Part shown: in pieces, positions 1 to 7,239 of the stretch
Numbering within the stretch: the first letter of the stretch is position 1
Layout of the letters: every line of letters starts with the position of its first letter
NCBI GenBank assembly: GCA_002412425.1
Contig: DHVB01000047.1
Location: 1-20,942 of the forward strand
Direction: 5' to 3'
Length of the DNA: 20,942 nucleotides
Source: Bacteroidales bacterium UBA5219
GTDB lineage: Bacteria > Bacteroidota > Bacteroidia > Bacteroidales > ML635J-15
Translations under genes and position numbers: made by a program
The notes under the pieces: generated by a model
Told to the model about the DNA's origin: nothing
What the model saw: the letters and a program-made list of their open reading frames with translations, nothing else
The model's database searches: none

Positions 1-60
1 TCAACTTTTCTTAGGACGCGACATCAACTTTTAACTTTCGACTTTCAATTTTTATCTTTT
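1..60. repeat. Degenerate CAACTTT-type low-complexity stretch
   Basis: The 9-mer tcaactttt occurs at 1-9 and 24-32. It is followed by related pieces (aacttt at 33-38, gacttt at 40-45, caattttt at 46-53). This is simple-sequence intergenic DNA upstream of valS. No coding function is visible, and the sequence to the left of the window is unknown. Confidence 0.4.
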
Positions 61-95
61 AACTGATTTTTTTTTAACATTCAACTGAAATTGCT

Positions 96-103
96 TATTT
101 TTG
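96..103 (+). promoter_or_regulatory. Putative Bacteroidota -7 element of valS
   Basis: TATTTTTG matches the Bacteroidota sigma-ABfr -7 consensus TAnnTTTG exactly and lies 22 bp before the valS ATG. This would give a leader of roughly 15-20 nt. No clear TTTG -33 box is seen at the usual distance. Inferred from consensus only. Confidence 0.5.
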
Positions 104-125
104 CACAATTTGAAAATTTTAGTTT

Positions 126-2759
126 ATGAAAGAAATACCTGCGAAATACGAAGCTAGGGATATAGAGAAAAAATGGTATCAATACTGGGTAGATAATAAT
201 TATTTTCATTCCGAACCCGATGATAGAGAGCCTTATGTAAATGTTATTCCACCACCAAATGTAACAGGAGTTTTGCATATGGGACATATGTTGAATAATA
301 CTATTCAAGATGTTTTGGTGCGTAGAGCTAGAATGTTAGGAAAAAATGCTGTTTGGGTTCCAGGAACTGACCATGCATCTATTGCTACAGAAGCAAAAGT
401 GGTGGCAAAACTAAAGTCAGAAGGAATAGATAAAAACACTCTATCTCGCGAAGAATTTTTAGAACATGCTTGGGATTGGACTGAAAAACACGGAGGTATA
501 ATTCTTGAACAATTAAAAAAACTTGGTGCTTCTTGCGATTGGGATAGAACTTGTTTCACTATGGACGCAACTCGTTCAAAATCTGTAATTAGAGTTTTTG
601 TAGATTTGTACGAAAAAGGCTTGATTTACCGTGGAGTTAGAATGGTAAACTGGGATACAGAAGCAAAAACCGCAGTTTCTGACGAAGAAGTTATCTATAC
701 AGAAGAAAATTCAAAACTTTATTATGTAAAATATAAAATTCAAGGCGAAGATAATTACTTAGTTGTTGCAACTACTCGTCCTGAAACTATTCTGGGAGAT
801 ACCGCCGTTTGCGTAAATCCTGATGACCCTCGTTTTAAACATTTGAAAGGCAAAAAGGTAATTGTTCCAATGTTGGATAGGGTAGTGCCAGTGATTTTTG
901 ATTCTTATGTTGATATGGAATTTGGAACAGGCTGCCTAAAAATTACACCTGCTCACGATATTAACGACTACCAAATTGGAATTGACCATAATTTAGATTT
1001 TATCGACATTTTTAATGATGATGGAACTTTAAATCAAGCAGCTGAATTGTTTGTGGGTGAAGATAGATTTGTTGCTCGTGAACTTGCGGTTAAAAAATTA
1101 AAAGAGCTTAGTTTATTAGAAAAAATAGAAGATTATACAAATAAAGTAGGACGTTCTGAGCGTACAAATTCAGTAATTGAACCAAAACTTTCTATGCAAT
1201 GGTTTTTGAAAATGGAAGATTTGGTAAAGCCTGCAATTAAAGCTGTTGAAGATGGCGAAATAAATATTATTCCTGCAAAATTTAAAAATGTTTACCGCCA
1301 TTGGATGGACAATGTAAGAGATTGGTGTATTAGTCGTCAATTGTGGTGGGGACATAGAATTCCTGCTTATTATTTGCCAAATTCCAACGAGTTTGTAGTT
1401 GCTGAAAGCGATTCAGAAGCTTTGAAAAAAGCTATTGAAAAAACAGCTAATGCAAATTTAAAAATTTCAGATTTACGTCAAGATGACGATGTGCTTGATA
1501 CTTGGTTTTCTTCTTGGTTGTGGCCCATTTCGGTTTTTGATGGAATTTTAAATCCCGAAAATCCAGAGTTCAAATATTATTATCCAACAAATGACCTTGT
1601 TACAGCACCTGAAATTTTGTTTTTCTGGGTTGCTAGAATGATAATTGCAGGTTATGAATACGCTGGACAAAAACCATTTACTAATGTTTATCTTCATGGA
1701 ATTGTTAGGGATAGTCTTCGCAGAAAAATGTCAAAATCTTTGGGAAATTCTCCCGACCCACTTGATTTAATTGATAAATATGGTGCTGACGGAGTGAGAG
1801 TTGGTATGTTGCTTTGTGCTCCTGCTGGTGGCGACTTGCTTTATGATGATTCTCTTCCAGAACAAGGACGTAATTTTGCAAATAAAATTTGGAATGCTTT
1901 TAGATTAGTGAAAAATTGGAAAACAGACGCAAATATTCCTCAACCCGAACATTCTAAAATAGCTGTAGAATGGTTAGATGCAAAAATTAGTGAAGCTACA
2001 ACTATTCTGAACAAACAATTTGATGATTTTCGTCTATCAGAAGCATTAATGACTGTTTATAAATTATTCTGGGATGATTTTTCGGCTTGGTATCTCGAAA
2101 TTATTAAACCTGAATACGAAAAACCAATTGATGTAAAAACTTATAATCAAACTTTAGAATATTTTAAAAGCTTAGTTTTATTGATTTCACCTTTTATGCC
2201 ATTTATAACCGAAGAATTATGGCAATTTTTGAAAAACGAAAATGATGTAGAATCAATAGTTATAGCAAAATGGCTCCCTGAAAAGAAAGGCAACCACAAA
2301 CTAATTGATGAATTTAATGTTTGTGCTGATGTTGTTGCAAATATTAGAACTATTCGTCAAGAAAGAAATATTCCACAAAAAGAACAACTTAAATTACAAA
2401 TAATTAGCCATGATAATTACTCTAAGAATTTTGATTCAGTAATTCAAAAATTGGTAAATCTTGAGTCTATTTCTTTTGTTGACAAAAAACCTGAAATGGC
2501 TGTGGGCTTTATTGTTAGAACACAAGAATATTTCATTCTTTTAGATGATATGATTGACAAGGAAGCAGAAATTGAAAAATTAGAAAAAGAATTAAAATAT
2601 GCTGAAGGTTTCTTGATGTCTGTGAATAAGAAATTATCTAACGAAAAATTTGTAGCAAATGCACCAGAAAAAGTAATTGCTATGGAACGCAAAAAACTAT
2701 CTGATGCAGAAGCTAAAATTTCTATTCTAAAAGAACAAATTGAAATTTTGAAAAAATAA
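126..2759 (+). CDS. valS: Valine--tRNA ligase
   Basis: Cytoplasmic class Ia aminoacyl-tRNA synthetase that charges tRNA-Val with valine using ATP. The 877-residue length is normal for bacterial ValRS. The catalytic signature PPPNVTGVLHMGH puts the HIGH motif (HMGH) at residues 51-54. KMSKS lies at 534-538 within RRKMSKSLGNSPDP. The editing (CP1) domain lies between them, with the typical ATTRPET segment near residue 217. The anticodon-binding domain follows (about 600-740). The last ~65 residues are charged and heptad-like, matching the C-terminal coiled-coil arm that separates ValRS from IleRS and LeuRS. The ATG at 126 is chosen because the family N-terminus (KYEARDIEKKWYQYW) starts immediately after it and a -7-type promoter lies 22 bp upstream. 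It appears monocistronic: a palindrome-rich convergent intergenic region follows. Confidence 0.98.
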   Translation: MKEIPAKYEARDIEKKWYQYWVDNNYFHSEPDDREPYVNVIPPPNVTGVLHMGHMLNNTIQDVLVRRARMLGKNAVWVPGTDHASIATEAKVVAKLKSEGIDKNTLSREEFLEHAWDWTEKHGGIILEQLKKLGASCDWDRTCFTMDATRSKSVIRVFVDLYEKGLIYRGVRMVNWDTEAKTAVSDEEVIYTEENSKLYYVKYKIQGEDNYLVVATTRPETILGDTAVCVNPDDPRFKHLKGKKVIVPMLDRVVPVIFDSYVDMEFGTGCLKITPAHDINDYQIGIDHNLDFIDIFNDDGTLNQAAELFVGEDRFVARELAVKKLKELSLLEKIEDYTNKVGRSERTNSVIEPKLSMQWFLKMEDLVKPAIKAVEDGEINIIPAKFKNVYRHWMDNVRDWCISRQLWWGHRIPAYYLPNSNEFVVAESDSEALKKAIEKTANANLKISDLRQDDDVLDTWFSSWLWPISVFDGILNPENPEFKYYYPTNDLVTAPEILFFWVARMIIAGYEYAGQKPFTNVYLHGIVRDSLRRKMSKSLGNSPDPLDLIDKYGADGVRVGMLLCAPAGGDLLYDDSLPEQGRNFANKIWNAFRLVKNWKTDANIPQPEHSKIAVEWLDAKISEATTILNKQFDDFRLSEALMTVYKLFWDDFSAWYLEIIKPEYEKPIDVKTYNQTLEYFKSLVLLISPFMPFITEELWQFLKNENDVESIVIAKWLPEKKGNHKLIDEFNVCADVVANIRTIRQERNIPQKEQLKLQIISHDNYSKNFDSVIQKLVNLESISFVDKKPEMAVGFIVRTQEYFILLDDMIDKEAEIEKLEKELKYAEGFLMSVNKKLSNEKFVANAPEKVIAMERKKLSDAEAKISILKEQIEILKK

Positions 2760-2977
2760 AAATCTTTTTGCAAATCCGAGCGAGTGGAACAATTGTGTCG
2801 CCCTTGCGGGCGAGTGGACTGGGGAGTGTCTTCTACCGTAGGTTGCACCTACGGTTAATCACATGTTGTCCTAACGGACAAACCTTTGAGAGGCTTATGT
2901 TGTCCTTAAGACAACTAATATCAGAGCGAGCTGGATTAAGTGAAGAAATCCGAGCGAGCGAGGAAGTGGACTTTCGA
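2760..2977. repeat. REP-like array of four small palindromes
   Basis: A 218-bp gene-free stretch between the convergent valS and fic genes, clearly richer in G+C than its neighbours. It holds four perfect hairpins: tcgccc/gggcga (2798-2813, loop 4); accgtaggt/acctacggt (2835-2855, loop 3); ttgtcc/ggacaa (2866-2881, loop 4); gttgtc/gacaac (2899-2915, loop 5). The last two are diverged copies of one unit, since atgttgtcct recurs at 2863 and 2897 with a 34-nt offset. The 13-mer aaatccgagcgag occurs at 2772-2784 and 2946-2958, and again beyond the fic gene. From memory, similar intergenic palindromes (acctacggt and ggacaa types) are common in Bacteroidota genomes and behave like REP elements. A 74-codon open frame across this stretch shows no protein-like features. 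The array may also act as a bidirectional terminator. Confidence 0.7.
2946..2960 (+). repeat. 15-bp direct repeat flanking fic, left copy
   Basis: aaatccgagcgagcg is identical to 4239-4253 on the other side of the Fic gene, in the same orientation. A shorter 13-bp copy sits at 2772-2784. It resembles one arm of the REP-like hairpin at 4229-4247. Confidence 0.6.
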
Positions 2978-4078
2978 TTATTTTATAACTAAAGTGTAAT
3001 TTGTACTTCTTCCGCCTTGTTTTTCTTGTTGTAAAATGCCTTTTTTTATCAGGTCTTTAATGTCTCGCAAAGCAGTGTCTGAAGATGTTTTTGTGATTTT
3101 TGCCCATTTTGACGAAGTTAGTTTTCCATAGAAATTGTCAAACAATTTGTTTATCATTAAACGTTGTCGCTCATTGATTGGAGTTGCTTTGTGTTTTTCC
3201 CAAAATTCTGCTTTTAGCAAAATATTTTGCATACTTTCTTCGGTTTCAAGCAATGCGTGTTTCAAACAAGTTAAGAACCAGACCAACCATTTTGTGATGT
3301 CGCCATTGCTATGTTGCTCAGTTTTTAGAGTTTCGTAATAAAGTTTTTTCTCTTGTTGAATTTGATTTGATAAACTATAAAATCTTTCTGAACTATTCTC
3401 ACTTCGAGCAAGTAACATATCTGAAATTGCTCTTGCAATTCTTCCGTTACCGTCATCAAAAGGGTGGATAATGATAAACCAAAAGTGTGCAATAGCAGCT
3501 TTTAAAATGCTGTCTATAACAATATTGTCGTCATTTAACCACGAAAGAAACTTGTCCATTTCTGCTTTTACATTTTTTGCAGGAACAGCTTCGTAATGCA
3601 CACGTTCTTTTCCCATTGCTCCAGAGACAACTTGCATTTCCTCTGTTCTATATTGTGCAACTTCGATTTTATACATTCCACTGTAACCTATTGGGAAAAG
3701 TGCAGCGTGCCAACCGAATAAGCGTTCTTCTGTAAGCGGATTTTTGAAATTTTGAGTAGCATCAAGCATCATTTCTACAATTCCCTCCACATTTCGAGAA
3801 GAAGTAACAAGTCCTGCCATATTTATTCCTAAACGCCGAGCAATTGAGGAACGAACTTGCTCATAATTCAATTTTTCGCCCTCAATTTCAGACGATTTAA
3901 GCACATCAAGCGTAAGCATTTCAAGGTTTTTTTCTTCTTTCATCGAAAAGCCAAGAGAATGAATTTGTCCCAAAATTTTACCTTGCAAAAGACGAACTTC
4001 GCCCAAAGCTACACTTACAGCAGAATTTTCCCATGTAAAATCAGTCCAATTTTCGTATTGATAAATGTATTTAGCCAT
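2978..4078 (-). CDS. Fic family protein (class II, DUF4172-type N-terminus, C-terminal winged helix)
   Basis: Fic proteins transfer AMP from ATP onto hydroxyl side chains of target proteins; the target here is unknown. In the 366-residue form the N-terminus (KYIYQYENWTDFTW) looks like the DUF4172 domain often preceding Fic. SSEIEG at 62-67 fits the inhibitory motif (S/T)xxxE(G/N), making this an N-terminally auto-inhibited class II enzyme. The core motif HPFDDGNGRIAR (205-216) is intact, so activity is expected. Residues ~300-366 look like a winged helix-turn-helix with recognition-helix region TALRDIKDLIKKG. The frame is open to an ATG at 4240, but I choose the ATG at 4078. The family homology begins there, a TATATTTG promoter box lies 19 bp upstream, and the extra 54 codons would run through a palindrome. 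Flanking direct repeats and palindromes suggest an accessory gene. Confidence 0.9.
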   Translation of the reverse strand: MAKYIYQYENWTDFTWENSAVSVALGEVRLLQGKILGQIHSLGFSMKEEKNLEMLTLDVLKSSEIEGEKLNYEQVRSSIARRLGINMAGLVTSSRNVEGIVEMMLDATQNFKNPLTEERLFGWHAALFPIGYSGMYKIEVAQYRTEEMQVVSGAMGKERVHYEAVPAKNVKAEMDKFLSWLNDDNIVIDSILKAAIAHFWFIIIHPFDDGNGRIARAISDMLLARSENSSERFYSLSNQIQQEKKLYYETLKTEQHSNGDITKWLVWFLTCLKHALLETEESMQNILLKAEFWEKHKATPINERQRLMINKLFDNFYGKLTSSKWAKITKTSSDTALRDIKDLIKKGILQQEKQGGRSTNYTLVIK

Positions 4079-4096
4079 TTCAAAATAATTATGCGA

Positions 4097-4104
4097 CAAA
4101 TATA
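4097..4104 (-). promoter_or_regulatory. Putative -7 element of fic
   Basis: On the minus strand the sequence reads TATATTTG, an exact TAnnTTTG match, 19 bp before the ATG at 4078. It supports the shorter Fic start and implies a very short leader. Confidence 0.5.
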
Positions 4105-4109
4105 CAAAA

Positions 4110-4135
4110 TATTCACCGCAAAAATGCGGTGAATA
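4110..4135. promoter_or_regulatory. 26-bp hyphenated palindrome upstream of fic (operator candidate)
   Basis: Arms tattcaccgca (4110-4120) and tgcggtgaata (4125-4135) are perfect 11-bp inverted repeats around a 4-nt spacer. The palindrome ends 5 bp upstream of the putative -7 box, so a bound protein would cover the -33 region. No T-run follows on the minus strand in the way a terminator would need. The fic product's own winged helix is an obvious candidate binder; this is inference. Confidence 0.5.
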
Positions 4136-4228
4136 AAATGTTTTTTCTCCGCAAAATGAATAATTTTCCTGTTTTTGAACTAACTTTTGCTCGTTTGGAT
4201 TTGTAAGTCGAGTGTTGGTAATGTTACA

Positions 4229-4253
4229 CTCGGATTGCAAATCCGAGCGAGCG
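4229..4253 (+). repeat. REP-like hairpin and right copy of the fic-flanking repeat
   Basis: ctcggatt/aatccgag forms an 8-bp perfect stem with a gca loop (4229-4247). Its right arm runs into the 15-bp direct repeat (4239-4253) that is also found at 2946-2960. It lies between fic and the end of the adenosyltransferase gene. Confidence 0.6.
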
Positions 4254-4270
4254 TGGGAGGTTAATATTTT

Positions 4271-4807
4271 TTAATATTCTATTCCTTTTCTTGCTTCAAC
4301 GCCTTTTGTGTAGTAATGATTTATTTCTTTAATTTCGCTTACTAAATCGGCAATTTTTATTATTTCTTCGTGGGCGTAACGTCCTGTAATAATGACTTCA
4401 AGATTGTTTGGGCGAGATTGAATTATTTCGATAAATTCCTTAACAGAAAACAAATTGTAATGCAAGGCAATATTTGCTTCATCTAAAATTAGCATATCGT
4501 ATTCTGCTGAATTAATAATTTTTTGAATTTCTAAAAGTCCGTTTTGTGCAGCTTTGATGTCTTCTTCGCTAGGTTGGTTGTAGATGAAGCAACTTAGTCC
4601 ATATTGTTTTATAGTTATGGCAGGTAGAAATTTTTTTATAGCTTCTACTTCTGAATAAATTTTTCCTTTAACAAATTGTGCAAAAAACACTTTTTTGCCT
4701 GCACCTACAGCTCTTAGTGCTAAGCCTAGAGCGGCAGTGGTTTTTCCTTTACCATTTCCAGTATATACGTGAATATAAGATTTCATGTTATCTGAATTTA
4801 TCGTCAT
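4271..4807 (-). CDS. cobO: Cob(I)yrinic acid a,c-diamide / cob(I)alamin adenosyltransferase, BtuR/CobO type
   Basis: Cytoplasmic enzyme that moves the 5'-deoxyadenosyl group of ATP to the cobalt of reduced corrinoids, giving adenosylcobalamin precursors in B12 synthesis or salvage. The 178-residue length fits the family. The N-terminal P-loop GNGKGKTT is at 17-24 in the characteristic YIHVYTGNGKGKTTAALG context. A Walker B-like LILDE lies at 106-110, TGR at 141-143, and the family-typical C-terminus KGVEARKGIEY at 168-178. Homology begins at the methionine at residue 8, so the true start may be at 4786 rather than 4807; neither has a clear Shine-Dalgarno sequence. It lies 72 bp downstream of the adenylate kinase gene on the same strand and could be cotranscribed. 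No other cobalamin gene is in the window, which favours salvage, though this is weak evidence. Confidence 0.92.
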   Translation of the reverse strand: MTINSDNMKSYIHVYTGNGKGKTTAALGLALRAVGAGKKVFFAQFVKGKIYSEVEAIKKFLPAITIKQYGLSCFIYNQPSEEDIKAAQNGLLEIQKIINSAEYDMLILDEANIALHYNLFSVKEFIEIIQSRPNNLEVIITGRYAHEEIIKIADLVSEIKEINHYYTKGVEARKGIEY

Positions 4808-4879
4808 AAATTATTGTTAATTATAGTTTTATACATAATTTGCCTTATTTTGGCAGTAGTTAGTCTGTTTTTGTAAGCC

Positions 4880-6052
4880 TTATTTTCTAATTTCTTTAAA
4901 TGCTTTTTCTATAGTTTCAGAAATTTCTTCAAATAAGTCATCTTCATCTTGATTTCCGTTAAAACTTACGATTTTATTTTGTTGTTTGTAAAAATCTACA
5001 ACTTTATGACCTTTTTCTTCATGATTTTCCAATCTATAAAGTATAGTGTCTTGGTCCATATCATAAATTCTCGCCATATCAGTATTTGCTCTTCTTCTGA
5101 GACGTTTGATTGCTTGTAGGGTAGATGTTTGAATTTCGACAACAAGAGATACAGAAGTTTCTTGTTTTTGCAACAATCCACCTAAAATATATGCTTGCAC
5201 TAAAGTTGACGGAAAACCTTTAAACAAATAACCTGTTCCTTTGAAAGGATTTTGAATTTCTCTTTCTAACAATCTAATAGCAATGTCGTCTGGAACGAAA
5301 TCTCCAGTTACTAAATATGGTTGTGCAATTTTGCCAAGTTCGGTTTGGTTTTCTATTTCTCTACGAATCATTTCGCCTGTAGAAACATATTTCATATTAA
5401 ATCTTTTGGCAATTCTTCTTGCTTGCGTACCTTTTCCAGCACCTGGTTTTCCTAAAAATATAACATTAAGTAAAGTTTGGGATAAAACTTCTTCGATTTT
5501 ATTGGTTAGTCTTTCAAAAACTTCGTCAACATTGCCAATACCGTTAATAGCATGAAATTTATTTTGTTGTTTATAAAAATCAATAACAGGAATGGTTTTG
5601 ATATCATATTCTCTCAAGCGATTTTCGATAATTTCTTTTTTGTCGTCAGGTCTATTTTCTTGTTTTGCTCTAAGTCTCATTCTGTTAATTAGCTCATCTC
5701 TTGGCACTTCGAGACTGATTAAACAAGATAGTTTGAAGTTCATTTTTGTTAATAAACCATCTAAAATGTAAGCTTGAGTGTAGGTACGAGGAAAACCGTC
5801 GAACAAAATCCCATTAGAGTCGGGTTGCATTTTTATGCTATTTTCAATAATTTGAACAATAGTTTCGTCGCAAACCAATCCACCTTGTTCAATAGTAGAT
5901 TTAGCACTTAACCCTAATTCAGTTCCGTTTGCAATTTCATTTCTTAGAATATCACCTGTTGAAATATAAGTTAAGTTGTATTTTTTTGCCAACATCTTGG
6001 CTTGTGTGCCTTTTCCCGCACCAGGAGGACCAAATAAAGCAATATTTAACAT
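4880..6052 (-). CDS. adk: Tandem double-domain adenylate kinase
   Basis: Adenylate kinase interconverts ATP + AMP and 2 ADP. Normal bacterial enzymes are ~190-220 residues; this 390-residue protein is two complete kinase folds joined head to tail. Domain 1 (1-~188) is canonical and short-lid: P-loop GPPGAGKGT (8-16), STGDILR (31-37), DGFPRT (85-90, R89 for AMP), lid arginines R124/R126/R128, NRPDD (133-137), and R145/R147. Domain 2 (~194-390) keeps the P-loop GKPGAGKGT (201-209) and STGEMIR (224-230). The AMP-site motif has become KGFPST (278-283), losing the conserved Asp and Arg, and the lid reads ARIYDMD rather than NRPDD. Domain 2 probably binds ATP but is unlikely to be a normal AMP kinase. 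The gene lies 11 bp after hpt in the same direction, so the two form a purine-salvage operon. There is no internal stop or frameshift; the fusion is one clean frame. Confidence 0.95.
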   Translation of the reverse strand: MLNIALFGPPGAGKGTQAKMLAKKYNLTYISTGDILRNEIANGTELGLSAKSTIEQGGLVCDETIVQIIENSIKMQPDSNGILFDGFPRTYTQAYILDGLLTKMNFKLSCLISLEVPRDELINRMRLRAKQENRPDDKKEIIENRLREYDIKTIPVIDFYKQQNKFHAINGIGNVDEVFERLTNKIEEVLSQTLLNVIFLGKPGAGKGTQARRIAKRFNMKYVSTGEMIRREIENQTELGKIAQPYLVTGDFVPDDIAIRLLEREIQNPFKGTGYLFKGFPSTLVQAYILGGLLQKQETSVSLVVEIQTSTLQAIKRLRRRANTDMARIYDMDQDTILYRLENHEEKGHKVVDFYKQQNKIVSFNGNQDEDDLFEEISETIEKAFKEIRK

Positions 6053-6063
6053 GATTCTTAAAT

Positions 6064-6606
6064 TTATTCTACAATTTTATAAATATGTCTTAAATTTCTG
6101 CCATGTCCATTATAATCAAGTCCATAGCCAACAATAAAGTCATTTGGAATGTCAAAGCAGTAGTAATCAATAGGATATGTTTTCTTGTATGCTTCAGATT
6201 TATATAATAAACTGGCTATTAGAATTTTTTTAGGTTCAAAACCTGTAATTTGCTTCATAATATTTTCTAAAGTGATGCCAGTATCAATTATATCTTCTAA
6301 AATAACAACAGTTTGTCCAGTTAAATTTTCGCTTAAACCTATCAACTGCTTGATTTTGCCTGTAGATGACGTTCCTTGATAAGAGGTTAATTTTAAGAAA
6401 GATATACTGCATTCAATATCTAAAGATTTAAAAAGTTCAGAAGCAAACATAAACGAACCATTTAAAATTCCTAAGAAAATTGGTTTTTCACCTTTTAAAT
6501 CTTTATTCATTTGATTTGCGATTTCTACAATTTTGCTTTCTATTTCTGTTTGAGAAATAAAAATTTCGAATTCTTTGTCAAATACCTTAACTTTGTTTTT
6601 GTTCAT
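6064..6606 (-). CDS. hpt: Hypoxanthine phosphoribosyltransferase
   Basis: Type I phosphoribosyltransferase that makes IMP (or GMP) from hypoxanthine (or guanine) and PRPP in purine salvage; cytoplasmic. At 180 residues it has the usual length. The PRPP-binding loop VVILEDIIDTGITL places EDIIDTG at 104-110. The upstream GILNGSFMFASEL (46-58) is the pyrophosphate-loop region. C-terminal FIVGYGLDYNGHGRNL is the purine-base hood motif typical of HPRT. It is followed after 11 bp by the double adenylate kinase gene and diverges from purE across 118 bp, so purine salvage and synthesis genes sit back to back. In some Bacteroidota hpt and adk are, as I recall, also adjacent or fused; that is from memory. 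Confidence 0.96.
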   Translation of the reverse strand: MNKNKVKVFDKEFEIFISQTEIESKIVEIANQMNKDLKGEKPIFLGILNGSFMFASELFKSLDIECSISFLKLTSYQGTSSTGKIKQLIGLSENLTGQTVVILEDIIDTGITLENIMKQITGFEPKKILIASLLYKSEAYKKTYPIDYYCFDIPNDFIVGYGLDYNGHGRNLRHIYKIVE

Positions 6607-6663
6607 AACTTACATTTAATTAGCAAATTGCATTTTATTTTAAGAAAATTTTAAAATATATGG

Positions 6664-6671
6664 CAAAAGTA
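6664..6671 (-). promoter_or_regulatory. Putative -7 element of hpt
   Basis: The minus strand reads TACTTTTG, an exact TAnnTTTG match, about 57 bp before the hpt start in the 118-bp hpt/purE divergent gap (6607-6724). For purE, only an imperfect box (TATTTTTA, 6684-6691) is visible on the plus strand. No riboswitch-like structure was recognised in this gap. Confidence 0.4.
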
Positions 6672-6724
6672 ATAAATACTTTGTATTTTTACCATGTTAT
6701 TTTTAAAATAAAAAATTTAAAGAT

Positions 6725-7231
6725 ATGAAAGCTATTGTGAGTATAATTATGGGTTCTACTTCCGACTGGAAAATAATGGAAAAAGCTGCTCAGCAATTAA
6801 ATGATTTTAAAATTCCTTTTGAAATAAATGCTTTATCGGCTCATAGAACACCTGCAGAGGTTGAAGAGTTTGCAAAAAATGCTGAATCTCGTGGAATAAA
6901 AGTTATAATTGCAGGAGCTGGAATGGCAGCTCATTTATGTGGCGTAATTGCTTCTATGACTAAGTTACCTGTGATCGGTGTCCCAATAAATGCAACTTTA
7001 GATGGATTAGATGCTTTATTGGCAATTGTACAAATGCCTCCAGGTATTCCTGTTGCTACAGTTGCTATTAATGGAGCGCAAAACGCAGCTATTTTGGCAG
7101 CACAAATACTTGCTCTTAGTGATGAAGAACTTGCAAAAAGAGTGTTTGAATTTAAAGGAAATTTGAAAACTAAAATTGTTCAAGCAAATAAAGACTTGCA
7201 AGAACTAAAATTTGAATATAGAGTAAATTAA
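6725..7231 (+). CDS. purE: N5-carboxyaminoimidazole ribonucleotide mutase
   Basis: Class I PurE converts N5-CAIR to CAIR in de novo purine synthesis and works as a cytoplasmic octamer. The 168-residue length is standard. Diagnostic motifs are GSTSDW (10-15), SAHRTP (38-43, active-site His40), AGAGMAAHLCGV (63-74) and QMPPGIPV (103-110). The short form with these motifs points to the PurK-dependent bacterial class I enzyme rather than the AIR carboxylase class II. It is divergent from hpt. It heads a tightly packed run on the plus strand: the next gene starts 8 bp after its stop, so the following outer-membrane genes are probably cotranscribed with it, an unusual pairing for purE. Confidence 0.97.
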   Translation: MKAIVSIIMGSTSDWKIMEKAAQQLNDFKIPFEINALSAHRTPAEVEEFAKNAESRGIKVIIAGAGMAAHLCGVIASMTKLPVIGVPINATLDGLDALLAIVQMPPGIPVATVAINGAQNAAILAAQILALSDEELAKRVFEFKGNLKTKIVQANKDLQELKFEYRVN

Positions 7232-7239
7232 TTTTTAAA

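Noticed and set aside
1..25. Short minus-strand frame reading MSRPKKS then stop
   Set aside because: It is only seven codons in low-complexity DNA; it could be a remnant or chance, with no support.
2768..2992. 74-codon plus-strand open frame after valS
   Set aside because: It consists of translated palindromes and repeats and lacks protein-like composition.
4079..4240. A 54-codon N-terminal extension of the Fic protein starting at ATG 4240
   Set aside because: The extension has no family similarity that I recognise, runs through the 26-bp palindrome and the promoter box, and ends just before the conserved N-terminus. The start at 4078 explains more.
4808..4879. Possible terminator or promoter between adk and cobO (tgcc/ggca stem)
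   Set aside because: The stem is only 4 bp and there is no TAnnTTTG box on the minus strand, so neither call can be supported.
4996..5181. Other-frame open frames inside adk, valS, recJ and the SprB gene
   Set aside because: They are frame shadows of clearly conserved genes and have biased, non-protein-like composition.
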